Positions 1 through 8,291 of a DNA stretch of 64,000 nt are shown piece by piece. This DNA is from Treponema sp. (lineage in GTDB: Bacteria > Spirochaetota > Spirochaetia > Treponematales > Treponemataceae): contig JAFUDX010000041.1 of assembly GCA_017464425.1 (NCBI GenBank), positions 18,277-82,276 of the forward strand, given 5' to 3'. Position numbers and translations under genes: made by a program. The notes beneath the pieces were generated by a model. The model searched no databases, was not told the DNA's origin, and saw only the letters and a program-made list of their open reading frames with translations. Position 1 is the stretch's first letter. Every line of letters starts with the position of its first letter.

Positions 1-1229
1 ACAGGAAGCGTTAATGCCGTAACTTCACCTTTTTTGACAGCAGAAACTTTGTTTGTGTTGCATACGATTACCGGCTGGACAATCTGCACATTTTTGAGCC
101 TTGCAGTTATGAAAAAATTCTTTGCGTCATCGGCATTCGGTGTCGCGGTCTTTTTTATCTCGACTGGATAAAGCGTATTGTTCTGCTCGATAATCAAATC
201 AATCTCGATTTTGTCCTTGTCACGATAGAAATAAATCAGAGCGTCTTCGCCATTATTGGCAAAAGATTTTATTATCTCGCTTACAACATAAGTTTCAAAA
301 AACGCGCCTGCCATCGCTCCGCTTTGCATGACATCGGGACTTGTCCACCTTGTGAGATATGCCGCAAGCCCTGTATCAACGAAGTATAATTTTGGCGTTT
401 TTACAACCCGCTTTTCCACATTTGCAGAATACGGCTTCAAAAGATAGACGATGCCGCTTGTTACCAGAAGCGAAAGCCATTTTTTTGCCGTGACCTCGCT
501 GATTCCGCATTCACGAGCCATATCGCCGTAATTCACAAGCTGGCTTGTTCGGGATGCGACAACCGTTATGAACTGCAAAAACTGCATTTCGTCCGCGACA
601 TGGCTTAAATTCTTTATATCACGCTCTATATATGTCTTTAGATATGACGAATAAAAATCTTTCGGCGAAACCGTCCCCTTTTGCACTTCAGGATACCCGC
701 CTCTGAAAATGCATTCCCATGTTTTCTGTACTGAAAATTCATAATCAGAAAACGCTTTGTTCCGCTCCAAGATATACTCTTTTGACGGAATAAAGCTCTC
801 GGAAAAATCATCTTCCCGGATTTCTCTAGCAGAGAGCGGATATAGCTGAACAATGCCAATCCTGCCCGAAAGACTTTCCGTTGCTTTTTCCATCAGCTTG
901 AACTGCTGACTGCCAGTAAGGTAGTACATCCCGCTGCGCCGTTTTTTGTCGATTTCGATTTTTAGATACCGAAACAACTCCGGCACATATTGCACCTCAT
1001 CAAACATATACGGACTTGCATGAAGCTCAAGAAACGTTTTCGGGTCTGTTTTTGCAAACTGCTCTTCTGCAATATCGTCAAAAGTCGTGTCCTTCACGGA
1101 TTTCTCTTCAGTGATTTTTTTCAGAAGAGTCGTTTTTCCTGTCTGCCTTGCACCTGTAACAAGAATGGCAGGAAACGAATCTGCAAATCGAATCAGCGTT
1201 TTTTCTGCGTGCCGCGCAATAAAAGACAT
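1..1229 (-). CDS. AAA-type ATPase with C-terminal DUF4143 domain, 3' end cut by the window edge
   Basis: An open frame of 409 codons runs from an ATG at 1229 off the left edge, so the stop is not seen; family members are about 400-420 residues, so little is missing. GAGAGG lies 6 bases before the ATG. The P-loop TGARQTGKTT is at residues 25-34, a Walker B-like FDEVQ near 76-80, and a sensor-like LTGSQQF near 104-110. The C-terminal third carries the DUF4143 pattern and a PD-(D/E)XK-like stretch (EIDLII then PVEIKK). Proteins of this kind are common in host-associated bacteria. Their biological role is not established, although toxin-antitoxin-like and nucleic-acid roles have been suggested. 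It stands alone, separated from the glycan locus by hairpin repeats. Confidence 0.88.
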   Translation of the reverse strand, partial: MSFIARHAEKTLIRFADSFPAILVTGARQTGKTTLLKKITEEKSVKDTTFDDIAEEQFAKTDPKTFLELHASPYMFDEVQYVPELFRYLKIEIDKKRRSGMYYLTGSQQFKLMEKATESLSGRIGIVQLYPLSAREIREDDFSESFIPSKEYILERNKAFSDYEFSVQKTWECIFRGGYPEVQKGTVSPKDFYSSYLKTYIERDIKNLSHVADEMQFLQFITVVASRTSQLVNYGDMARECGISEVTAKKWLSLLVTSGIVYLLKPYSANVEKRVVKTPKLYFVDTGLAAYLTRWTSPDVMQSGAMAGAFFETYVVSEIIKSFANNGEDALIYFYRDKDKIEIDLIIEQNNTLYPVEIKKTATPNADDAKNFFITARLKNVQIVQPVIVCNTNKVSAVKKGEVTALTLP

Positions 1230-1346
1230 ATATCGCCTCTCTTTTTTATAGGATAATCCAAACCGCTAGTATATATTATCCCACAAAATGATAGAAAGCA
1301 AGTATCTTTTTCCTTCCCTCAAAAATAGAAATGTCAAAGAACAGTC

Positions 1347-1454
1347 GTAAAAATCGCAAAAGCGATTTTTACTTACCGAGAAATGCAAAGCATTTCTCGA
1401 AGCTGATAGACAATGCCTACCACACTGAATTTTTTACGAAAATCCTCGTAAAAA
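1347..1454. repeat. Cluster of three perfect hairpins
   Basis: Three perfect inverted repeats sit between the DUF4143 gene and the glycosyltransferase stop. The first has arms 1347-1357 and 1362-1372 (GTAAAAATCGC, 11 bp, AAAA loop). The second has arms 1377-1386 and 1390-1399 (CGAGAAATGC, 10 bp). The third has arms 1431-1439 and 1446-1454 (TTTTTACGA, 9 bp) and touches the stop codon of the glycan operon. None is followed by a clear T run on the minus strand, so a simple rho-independent terminator is unlikely. The double-hairpin layout resembles the element at 27304-27371. Confidence 0.75.
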
Positions 1455-2447
1455 TCACTCCATCACATCATTCTGCAAGGCAAGCCGCTCTCGCCTGAGT
1501 CTTCGTCTTGCCATCAGCACAGGAGCGGACGCTTCCAGCACCATGCGGATTTTTGTCTTTGCACTGACCTTGCTTTTTACCAGCACGGATGGAAGCCGAA
1601 TCAAAAGATTCCTACGGCAGTCCTTATACAGTGCAAGGTTTTCTTTTTTGGAATCCGTGGCAATAATGAGGAACAGAATGTAGCCGTAGTTTTTCCAGAT
1701 GTGCCAGTTCACGGCATCTAGCAGAAGTGGTGTTTGCAAAATGAGTTCGTCTTTTATGGCATTTATGCTTTTTTGTGCATATATGCCCATATCAAGCCGA
1801 TATTTTGTAACCGCAGAGTTCTCATTATTCAGCCTGTAGTTGTAAACCTTTCTATGTCCAACGCCGACATGATTTGCTTTCTGCGCGGCACTTACAATAA
1901 AATGCATTCCTTCGCCGGAAATTTTCATCGTGAACCGGATATTATTTTTTCTCAGAAATTCAGTCCTAAAAATTTTATTCCAGCAGCCGATTGAGATTCG
2001 GGGATATAAAAATTCAGCAGCCGCTTTGTTGGAAGCCCAGATTTCAAAACAATCATTTTCAGTTTGCATTCTGCTTCGTGTAGTAAAATTCTTGTCCGAG
2101 ATTGCCATATCGGAGTAAGTTTTTGTAATGAGACGCACATAGTAGTCCACGGCATCAGACTCCAACCAGTCGTCACCGTCAACAAAGACTATAAAATCAC
2201 CTGTCGCAGAGTCCATGCCAGTATTACGTGCCTCGCTCACCCCTGCATTTTCTTTATGAATCACTTTTATTCGGCTATCATGCTCGGCGTATTTGTCACA
2301 AATAGCCCCACAGTTGTCGGGTGAGCCGTCATCAACGAGAATTATTTCAAGATTTTCGTAAGTCTGCCGTATCAAAGACAAAATCAACTTCTCCAAAAAT
2401 TTTTCTACACCGTAGACAGGAACGATAATGCTGACTAACTTATCCAT
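1455..2447 (-). CDS. Family 2 glycosyltransferase (GT-A fold)
   Basis: This 330-residue protein transfers a sugar from a nucleotide-sugar donor to a growing surface glycan on the cytoplasmic side of the membrane; donor and acceptor cannot be read from sequence. The GT2 hallmarks are the N-terminal VSIIVPVYG strand, the LVDDGSPDN nucleotide-binding loop at about 38-46, the ARNTGM helix near 73-78, and the VDGDDW metal-binding (DXD) motif at about 89-94. It is the last gene of the minus-strand glycan operon. The preceding gene is a close paralogue, and the two share long near-identical stretches over their 3' halves, suggesting tandem duplication. Its ATG lies inside the current 3' end of the upstream gene, a 13-base overlap that exists only because that gene is frameshifted. 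Confidence 0.93.
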   Translation of the reverse strand: MDKLVSIIVPVYGVEKFLEKLILSLIRQTYENLEIILVDDGSPDNCGAICDKYAEHDSRIKVIHKENAGVSEARNTGMDSATGDFIVFVDGDDWLESDAVDYYVRLITKTYSDMAISDKNFTTRSRMQTENDCFEIWASNKAAAEFLYPRISIGCWNKIFRTEFLRKNNIRFTMKISGEGMHFIVSAAQKANHVGVGHRKVYNYRLNNENSAVTKYRLDMGIYAQKSINAIKDELILQTPLLLDAVNWHIWKNYGYILFLIIATDSKKENLALYKDCRRNLLIRLPSVLVKSKVSAKTKIRMVLEASAPVLMARRRLRRERLALQNDVME

Positions 2448-3481
2448 GCATTACCACCTGAGTACGGTGCAAGGCTCTTATTATTCCAGCGTATCCTTTT
2501 GCAATGCCGCCCGTTCTTTTCGAAGCCTTCGTTTTGCGACAAATGCAGGGAACAGTCCTTGAAAAAGCATGTGAAGTTTTGTACCCCCCCCACTCGTGAT
2601 TTGACTAGTACTTTTGGCAATCGCAATAACAAATTCTTCCTGCAGTCCTTATACAACGCAAGGTTTTCTCTTTTGGAATCCGTGGCGATTATCAGAAATA
2701 GGATGTAGCCGTAGTTTTTCCAGATGTGCCAGTCGCATGCCGTGCGAAGTTTTTCAGAATCTAAATACAGCGTATCTTTTATGATGCGAATATTCTCGAA
2801 AGCATTCAGCCCCATCTGCAAGTTGTAATGCGTAAGCCCGCTATTCACATTGTTAAGCCTGTAGTTGTAGACCTTTCTATGCCCCACTCCGACATGGTTT
2901 GCATGCTGGGCGGCTACGCAGGAAAAATGCAAGCCTTCGCCAGACCATTTGACTGAAAAACTGATGTTGTTCTCGCGCAAAAGTTTTGTGCTGTAGATTT
3001 TATTCCACGGACCAATCGCTATGCGCGGATAGATGATTGCGCACGCGGCTTCTTCGGCAGTCCATGTTTCGATTTTATCTTCTTTTGTCTGCACCCGGTC
3101 GCGCGTCGTAAAAATCTTGTCGCTCATCGCCATGTCAGAACCGGTCGTCTGAATGAGCATCATCATATACTCAACATAGTCTGTTTCAAGCCAGTCGTCG
3201 CCGTCAACGATTACCATGTACTCGCCGCTCGCCTTTTCCATGCCGACATTCCGCGCTTCGCAAGCCCCGCCGTTCTGCTTGTGAATCACACAGATACGCT
3301 TGTCTTGGGCAGCATATTTGTCACAGATTGCCCCGCTTCCGTCTGGAGAGCCATCATCTACGAGTATGATTTCTATGTTCTCGTATGTCTGATGTATCAG
3401 CGACAGAATCAGCTTATCAAGAAATTTCTCGCTTTTATAAATCGCGACGACAATTGAAACTTTTGGCATTTCTTTTTCCAT
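2435..3481 (-). CDS. Family 2 glycosyltransferase, C-terminus frameshifted at a G8 tract
   Basis: GT2 enzyme with the same motifs as its downstream paralogue: VSIVVAIYKSEKF, LVDDGSPDGSG near 38-48 and VDGDDW near 92-97. Similarity to the paralogue runs up to VLVKSRV. There the coding strand has eight consecutive G (2584-2591 on the plus strand as C), after which the frame is wrong and translation continues in an unrelated tail to 348 residues. With one more G (or two fewer) the frame would continue to a stop at 2481 and encode a tail ending RRLRKERAALQKDTLE, closely matching the paralogue's RRLRRERLALQNDVME. The protein would then be 333 residues. This is either slipped-strand phase variation or a homopolymer miscount. 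The catalytic domain is intact in either phase. Confidence 0.88.
   Translation of the reverse strand: MEKEMPKVSIVVAIYKSEKFLDKLILSLIHQTYENIEIILVDDGSPDGSGAICDKYAAQDKRICVIHKQNGGACEARNVGMEKASGEYMVIVDGDDWLETDYVEYMMMLIQTTGSDMAMSDKIFTTRDRVQTKEDKIETWTAEEAACAIIYPRIAIGPWNKIYSTKLLRENNISFSVKWSGEGLHFSCVAAQHANHVGVGHRKVYNYRLNNVNSGLTHYNLQMGLNAFENIRIIKDTLYLDSEKLRTACDWHIWKNYGYILFLIIATDSKRENLALYKDCRKNLLLRLPKVLVKSRVGGVQNFTCFFKDCSLHLSQNEGFEKNGRHCKRIRWNNKSLAPYSGGNAWIS
2584..2591. repeat. Poly-C/G tract of 8 inside a glycosyltransferase gene
   Basis: Eight C on the plus strand (eight G on the coding strand) at the exact point where the reading frame of the GT2 gene is lost. Frame restoration needs a tract length divisible by three (6 or 9). 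Confidence 0.85.
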
Positions 3482-3483
3482 GT

Positions 3484-4328
3484 TTACCTCACATCAAAAA
3501 TTCCGCGCCCGCCGGAAACATGAACAGTCTCTCCGACAAGCATATTACCAGCCTCGCTTATCAGCAATTTTGCATAAGCAGCGACTTCTTCAGGCAATGA
3601 CATTCTTCCCAATCCGTTATCAGTAGAAAAAATGCTGTCTCCCGCTTTCTTACCCAAAAGCTCCGTTGCCGTACTGCCAGGAGCTATCGCATTTACAATT
3701 ATTCCATGCGGAAGAAGCTCTTTTGCCAACCCCTTTGTAAATCCATTCAAGCCCCATTTTGAAATACCATAAGGTGTCCATGCAGGCTCAGAACCTCGTG
3801 ATGAAGAAACCAAAAGGATATGTCCTTTTCTGTGATTCGTAATCAGATAATCAGCAAATGCCTGGCACATGAAAAACACTCCTTTCAGATTTATGTTCAT
3901 AACACGGTCGTATTCTCCCGGTGTCATTCCCATAAAACTTACGTTTTCTGTATGCACGCCAGCCGCATTCACCAGAATGTCTACCCCCCCCCCCACTTAT
4001 GTATAGCACTTTCGTTCAGAAAGATTTCTTTAAAAGAAGCCGTGTCATTCAAGTTAACGACAATCGGCACAGCAGAATCTTTGAACTCTGCATCAGAAAA
4101 CAAATCCATTCCTTCTAGTTTTGCCTTGTTCGTTCCTGTTATTATGCAACGGGCACCAGAGCGGATACATTCCTTTGCGATTGCGCTGCCAATCCCGCCT
4201 GTTCCGCCGACAATGAGTGCTGTTTTTCCACCCAGAATCTTGTTTTCTGAAATCGGTTGCAAAATCGGAATTACTTCTTTTTTCTTTGATAAAAAATACA
4301 GTTTCTTTAAAATTGTTTTCAAACTCAC
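3484..4328 (-). pseudogene. Short-chain dehydrogenase/reductase split by a G11 tract (off phase or miscount)
   Basis: Two open frames together make one SDR. The 5' part (4328-3981, GTG start overlapping the flippase stop as GTGA) has the Rossmann motif GGTGGIGSAIA and runs to an early stop just after the tract. The 3' part (to 3484) has the N-A-A-G motif in DILVNAAG, a catalytic-region VSSS and the YGISK active-site Tyr-Lys pair. The break is an 11-G run (C at 3984-3994). One extra G restores a single 281-residue frame with normal SDR spacing. SDRs in such loci usually make or modify nucleotide sugars or ribitol-type precursors, but the substrate here is unknown. Everything except the frame looks functional, so this is a reversible-switch candidate rather than a decayed gene. 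Confidence 0.88.
3984..3994. repeat. Poly-C/G tract of 11 inside the SDR gene
   Basis: Eleven consecutive C on the plus strand, the longest G/C homopolymer noticed in the window. It lies between the coding for HKW and VDILVNAAG, at the point where the SDR frame is lost. A length of 9 or 12 would restore the frame. Confidence 0.9.
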
Positions 4329-5770
4329 TTTTCATCCTCCGCAGACACAAGGTCTTGCTTCCTGCTGATTTTCTTTATTGACTTTTTATAAAGCATTTTG
4401 AGAACACTAAAATTCATCAGCACAATCAGAACGAGCAATCCGAATTCTGCGATATACAAAAAATATGAATCCATAAACCGCAAAAGAAGCACAGCTTGAA
4501 CTACAAGCACGGCATAGCACACCACATCGCGCAGCGTGTTGATTTTGAGTGCGACATAATTCCGTACCCGAACCATACGCAAAACCCAGATAACGCAATA
4601 ACTTACGGCAGTCGCAATCGCAGCCCCAATCACACCGAATCTCCATACGAGAGCTATGTTCAATACGATGTTTACCACCGCACCGGCAACACTTGAATAT
4701 GCAAAGACTTTTGTGTCTTTCGCTGCCCCGAATATCGCTCCGACATAGCCTGCCAATGCGCCGAACACGACGGAAATCAAAAGGAACGGAACATATTTCC
4801 ATGCTTCAAAAAAATCTTTTGCGTACAGCAGGCGGGCAAAAAATCGTGTCGTGATGATTAGGACGGAGCAGACTGCCGTCATCGCAAAATTATAGAGCGC
4901 ATACATTTTTGAAAAATACCGTGCTGAATCCTCTGAGCCGAAATCCTTTATCGCAGAAAGAGTCCATGCCTGAGCGAAGATATTTTGCAGCATCGCCAAG
5001 ACAGAAGGAATTTTATAGCCGACAGAATAGATTCCGTTTTCACTTATGCCGCACAGCCATGTTACGATATATCTGTCCGAGACATTGTTCACCCACCACG
5101 AAATATCGTTTGCGACAAGCGGCTTGGAATAGGAGAGCATGTTTTTCTTCAAATCCGACGAGCCTTTTTTGAAGGAAATGTACTTCCACAAACGAGTTGC
5201 AAAAAATAAAAATGAAATCTGAAAAAATGAGCCGAGTATATGGGCAAGCAGATAGCCTGTCAGCCCCATATGCAGGGGGATTAAAAACACGATATTAAGA
5301 AGAGCCGTAACCAATGTGCAGAAAACACCTGCAATTGCAATAGCCTTTATGTTCTCAAGCCCACGCGTAAAACTGGACACAATGCCATTGAGATTCGTTG
5401 AAAGAAACAGAAGGAACACAAGAAGCGACTGATGTTTTATAATTTCGTTAAAGCCGAAAAGATAATTCAGAATAACGAGAACAAGCACAATCAGGGAACT
5501 TGTAAAAAAATACTTCAGTCCGTAAGAAAAGACTTCCGCCTTGTCGCACTCTTTTTCCATCGCATAGCGGAGCACACCAGAGCTTATTCCGAGCGTCAAA
5601 ACAGGAATTAAGAGCGAGACGGTTGTGCTGAACAGGTCAAATGTTCCGTAATCTGCTGTTGTCAGAATGCTTGTATAAAGCGGAAGCAGGAAAAACGAGA
5701 GCAGTTTTGTTCCAAACTGGCTTATCGTCAGAAGCCCGATATTCTTTGCAAGGTAAGAAGTCCTACTCAT
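4325..5770 (-). CDS. Polysaccharide flippase, Wzx/oligosaccharide-translocase type
   Basis: A 482-residue polytopic membrane protein of the polysaccharide-biosynthesis (MOP/MVF-like) superfamily, expected to flip lipid-linked oligosaccharide units across the inner membrane. The N-terminal pattern LAKNIGLLTISQFGTKLLSF and a dozen or so hydrophobic segments are typical. The start is placed at the ATG at 5770 because AGGAGG lies 5 bases upstream and the protein then begins MSRTSYLAKN; the longer frame to 5860 has no ribosome site and overlaps the upstream gene heavily. It overlaps the pyruvyl-transferase stop by 8 bases and the SDR start by 4, so these genes are translationally coupled. No Wzy-type polymerase was recognised in the locus. 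Confidence 0.92.
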   Translation of the reverse strand: MSRTSYLAKNIGLLTISQFGTKLLSFFLLPLYTSILTTADYGTFDLFSTTVSLLIPVLTLGISSGVLRYAMEKECDKAEVFSYGLKYFFTSSLIVLVLVILNYLFGFNEIIKHQSLLVFLLFLSTNLNGIVSSFTRGLENIKAIAIAGVFCTLVTALLNIVFLIPLHMGLTGYLLAHILGSFFQISFLFFATRLWKYISFKKGSSDLKKNMLSYSKPLVANDISWWVNNVSDRYIVTWLCGISENGIYSVGYKIPSVLAMLQNIFAQAWTLSAIKDFGSEDSARYFSKMYALYNFAMTAVCSVLIITTRFFARLLYAKDFFEAWKYVPFLLISVVFGALAGYVGAIFGAAKDTKVFAYSSVAGAVVNIVLNIALVWRFGVIGAAIATAVSYCVIWVLRMVRVRNYVALKINTLRDVVCYAVLVVQAVLLLRFMDSYFLYIAEFGLLVLIVLMNFSVLKMLYKKSIKKISRKQDLVSAEDEK

Positions 5771-6941
5771 CAGAACCTCCTGCCGCACCCGAAATGGCAA
5801 TTGAAAGCGCATCAAACAAATATGAAAGCGATTTTTTCCGTTCGGCTTCAAGAATTGCATTTACAGAAGAAAAATCAATCGGTGATGCAAAGATTTTAGC
5901 TAGGTCGTTGTCCTTTGAGTAAAGCAACTTTTCAAGTCCAAGCTTTTTCAGAAAATCCTGCACTCGCGCATTCTGGCTTTTCTTGTCAGTTGCGGAAAAA
6001 CGTAGGAACGGCGCGAACGGCTTTTCAAACAGAACCGAAAAGCAGCAGCCGTGGAAAGAATCGGTGCAGACAAAATCGGCATGTTCGACAAGCGAGAGGA
6101 ATTCGCACGGACCGATATTGCGTGGCACGACACACTTCCGCGAGAAATCTTTTTTATAGATAGGAATAAGCACGACTTCCAGCGCATTCTTTTTTGCAAA
6201 ATCAAAAACAGCACTCAGATAGCGTTCGTTCTTTCCCAAGAAATAACAGAAAATGTAATGTGCCGGTCTTGGATACTTTTCGTTTGCGATTTTGAGCCAT
6301 TCGCTTTTTTGCAAGAGCAAAGTCGGGTCAAGCACACAGGGAACATTTCTTCCCGTTTTTTCGGAAAGCCATGCCGCCCCGCTTTCTTCGCGGCAAGAAA
6401 GAAAAGCGAAATCCCTTACGAGTGGAATGATTTTCGCCTCATTTTCCGAAGAGTCGATGTGCTCAGTGCCGAAACTCGGCGCATAGGCGATTTTCTTTTT
6501 ATTGTCAGAAACAAAGTCCAAAAAATACCGTGCATCAAACAAAAAAGGATTCCAAATCTGATCAGAGCCGCAGACAAATGAATCATATTCATCATTTAGC
6601 TTTGCAAGTTTCTTTTTTGAATCATAAGGTTCGCTCAGGTTAAAATGGGTATTTCTAAAGCGAACAAAATTTGCGTGCCGCTCTTTCTGCCCCTCGTAAG
6701 CAAGCGGAACTTTACCCAAAAAAAGGTTTATTTTTCTCCTAAGAATGATGGCTCCGGTCTTTACAGGATTACGCAAAAGTTTTTTCCAGACAGGCTCGCT
6801 TACCAGCGGAATATCGATTACGCTACAGTCATATTCCGCGCCTATTGTTTTTTGAAGCGCATAGCACTGAAGAGAAGTTCCGTAGTTTTCACCTTTTGCC
6901 CAAGTCAGAAGAGCGATTTTTTTCAAGTCTTTTTCAGACAT
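5763..6941 (-). CDS. Polysaccharide pyruvyl transferase family protein
   Basis: A 392-residue cytoplasmic protein of the CsaB/PS_pyruv_trans family, which adds pyruvyl ketals to sugars of surface polymers. Visible signatures are the N-terminal LTWAKGENYGTSLQCYALQ, the VCGSDQIWNP motif near residues 116-125, YAPSFGTEH near 151-159, and the C-terminal CTDSFHGCCFSVLF motif with the conserved Asp-Ser-Phe-His-Gly. Together with the flippase it suggests an acidic, pyruvylated surface glycan, but some family members act on other substrates. Spacing to the upstream glycosyltransferase is 5 bases, so it belongs to the same operon. Confidence 0.92.
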   Translation of the reverse strand: MSEKDLKKIALLTWAKGENYGTSLQCYALQKTIGAEYDCSVIDIPLVSEPVWKKLLRNPVKTGAIILRRKINLFLGKVPLAYEGQKERHANFVRFRNTHFNLSEPYDSKKKLAKLNDEYDSFVCGSDQIWNPFLFDARYFLDFVSDNKKKIAYAPSFGTEHIDSSENEAKIIPLVRDFAFLSCREESGAAWLSEKTGRNVPCVLDPTLLLQKSEWLKIANEKYPRPAHYIFCYFLGKNERYLSAVFDFAKKNALEVVLIPIYKKDFSRKCVVPRNIGPCEFLSLVEHADFVCTDSFHGCCFSVLFEKPFAPFLRFSATDKKSQNARVQDFLKKLGLEKLLYSKDNDLAKIFASPIDFSSVNAILEAERKKSLSYLFDALSIAISGAAGGSDE

Positions 6942-6946
6942 TCTAA

Positions 6947-7693
6947 CTATTCCTCAAATTCTGGCTTTCTTCTCACATAGCGATAAAATCGCAGCGAATA
7001 CAAAATTCGCTTGAAGCGCATCCAGCTGATTTCCTTGCAGAGACGGAACACGCTTTCAAGCCCTGCGTTCTGAACCCACTTTGGTGCGCGCTCAATTGTT
7101 CCCGAAACGAACTCGAATGTGCCACCGCTTCCAATCGCGTACTTCACCCCGCAGTTTTTCAAGAATTCAAAATTGTCCTCGATGAAAAATTCCTGTTTTG
7201 GTGCCCCGAAACCAACAAACAGAATGTCAGGCTGGAACTCGCTGATTCTTTTTCTGCAGGATTCCACAAACTGCTCGGAAAAAGGATAATTTTCAAAAAC
7301 AGGCGAAAACCCCTCTATTTCAATTCCGTATTCTTTGCGGATTTTTAGAACCGCCAGCACATTTGATTCTGCTTTTCCGCCAAGGAAAAACATTTTTAAC
7401 CCATGCGCTTTCGCAAAGCTCGCAAAGTCATAGACGATTTCGCTTCCGGGAAGTTTTTCGGCATCTGCAAATACTTCCAGCGTTTTCCGCGCCTTTTTGA
7501 GCGGGATTTCCCCATCGAATGTGGCGTAATGTGAATTTATGTAGTTCATGTACCGCGCGTTCGTATTTGCAAGCACGATGAACTGAGCGTTTACCGTTGC
7601 AATGCACTTTAATTCGTCATCAGCACGGTCAAACAGTTCGTTTTTGTGGAGAAGATTGAAATTCAAATTGCAAAATTCGGCTCTCTTTTGCAT
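6947..7693 (-). CDS. WecG/TagA/CpsF family (GT26) glycosyltransferase
   Basis: A 248-residue glycosyltransferase of the family that adds N-acetylmannosamine(-uronic acid) or a similar sugar to lipid-linked intermediates at the membrane. Motifs are VNAQFIVLANTNARY (the family's conserved Asn-containing N-terminal block), the FFLGGK strand near residue 103, DILFVGFGAPKQEFF near 167-181, and GSGGTFEFVSGTIERAPKW near 200-218. Its ATG overlaps the stop of the upstream gene (TAATG). It would act early in assembly of the repeat unit that the flippase later exports. Confidence 0.93.
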   Translation of the reverse strand: MQKRAEFCNLNFNLLHKNELFDRADDELKCIATVNAQFIVLANTNARYMNYINSHYATFDGEIPLKKARKTLEVFADAEKLPGSEIVYDFASFAKAHGLKMFFLGGKAESNVLAVLKIRKEYGIEIEGFSPVFENYPFSEQFVESCRKRISEFQPDILFVGFGAPKQEFFIEDNFEFLKNCGVKYAIGSGGTFEFVSGTIERAPKWVQNAGLESVFRLCKEISWMRFKRILYSLRFYRYVRRKPEFEE

Positions 7694-8145
7694 TACCCAA
7701 TCCTTTCATATCCAAAGCTTTCTTCGCTCACCAACTCCCCGTCCGCCTCATACATCACGCGACAGTTCACTTCAAGCATCCCCGCCAATTTTTCCGCATA
7801 ATACGCAATCACCTCCTTCCGAATTTCACCTTCCCCGAGCCGCACCACTTCCACGCCCGAAACATACGAGTCCGACAACTCCGCATTTAAGTCGGCTTCC
7901 GTCATCGCGCAAAAATACAGCAACACCTCGCTACTATCTTCTTCTGCCGCAGAATCAAACACGCCGTTCAGCACGCTTTCCAACAGCAATTCAGGCACAC
8001 CGTTCGGAAAAATGATTATATTGCGCTCCGACACAGAGCCGCCTGCCTCACTTGTGAGATAATCATGCATTTCGACCAGTTTTTTCTGACGAAAATCCTC
8101 TGGCGCGCTTCCACAAAGAAGGGCATATTTTAAAACTTCATTCAT
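7693..8145 (-). CDS. Conserved-looking protein of unknown function, first gene of the glycan operon
   Basis: About 150 residues, soluble, no signal peptide or membrane segment. I do not recognise the family with certainty. The N-terminal part (NEVLKYALLCGSAPEDFRQ, then MHDYL and IIIFPNGV) has alternating beta-strand/helix character, faintly like a caspase or Rossmann-type fold. The rest is acidic. The start is placed at the ATG at 8145 because the longer frame to 8175 adds an unlikely ILVSWKQC segment and overlaps the promoter region. It is first in the operon and its stop overlaps the next ATG, so its product probably serves glycan synthesis or its control. Function is not assigned. Confidence 0.7.
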   Translation of the reverse strand: MNEVLKYALLCGSAPEDFRQKKLVEMHDYLTSEAGGSVSERNIIIFPNGVPELLLESVLNGVFDSAAEEDSSEVLLYFCAMTEADLNAELSDSYVSGVEVVRLGEGEIRKEVIAYYAEKLAGMLEVNCRVMYEADGELVSEESFGYERIG

Positions 8146-8178
8146 AAAACATTGTTTCCACGACACTAAAATCACAAA

Positions 8179-8197
8179 AACACTTTAATACAGTGTT
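8179..8197. promoter_or_regulatory. Palindromic operator candidate, AACACT-N7-AGTGTT
   Basis: Perfect 6-bp arms (8179-8184 and 8192-8197) separated by 7 bases. The site overlaps the -35 box of the XRE promoter and lies just downstream of the predicted start of the divergent glycan promoter. The 9-mer ACAGTGTTA that covers its right arm (8190-8198) is repeated at 8252-8260. A dyad of this size is usual for XRE-family dimers, so autoregulation plus control of the glycan operon is a reasonable inference. Confidence 0.5.
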
Positions 8198-8224
8198 ACA
8201 AGGCATTATATACACGATTATAAA
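8196..8224 (+). promoter_or_regulatory. Promoter of the XRE regulator gene
   Basis: TTACAA (8196-8201), a 17-base spacer and TATAAA (8219-8224). It interlocks with the opposite-strand glycan promoter, so the two promoters compete for polymerase and share regulator sites. Confidence 0.55.
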
Positions 8225-8233
8225 AGAATTCAA
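8205..8233 (-). promoter_or_regulatory. Promoter of the glycan operon
   Basis: On the minus strand, TTGAAT (8233-8228), a 17-base spacer and a perfect TATAAT (8210-8205). It is placed about 60 bases before the first gene of the operon. Confidence 0.65.
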
Positions 8234-8291
8234 GATTTAAAATGCGTTTAAACAGTGTTATTTTAAGGGAAAAACATTCTATAAAAGTGAT

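Noticed and set aside
1431..1454. Rho-independent terminator of the glycan operon
   Set aside because: The 9-bp stem is present but has no T run after it on the minus strand, so it was kept as a hairpin repeat only.
3820..4368. A 182-codon open frame on the plus strand
   Set aside because: It lies opposite the SDR gene and flippase end; the encoded protein has no recognisable domain, and the minus-strand motifs explain the region.
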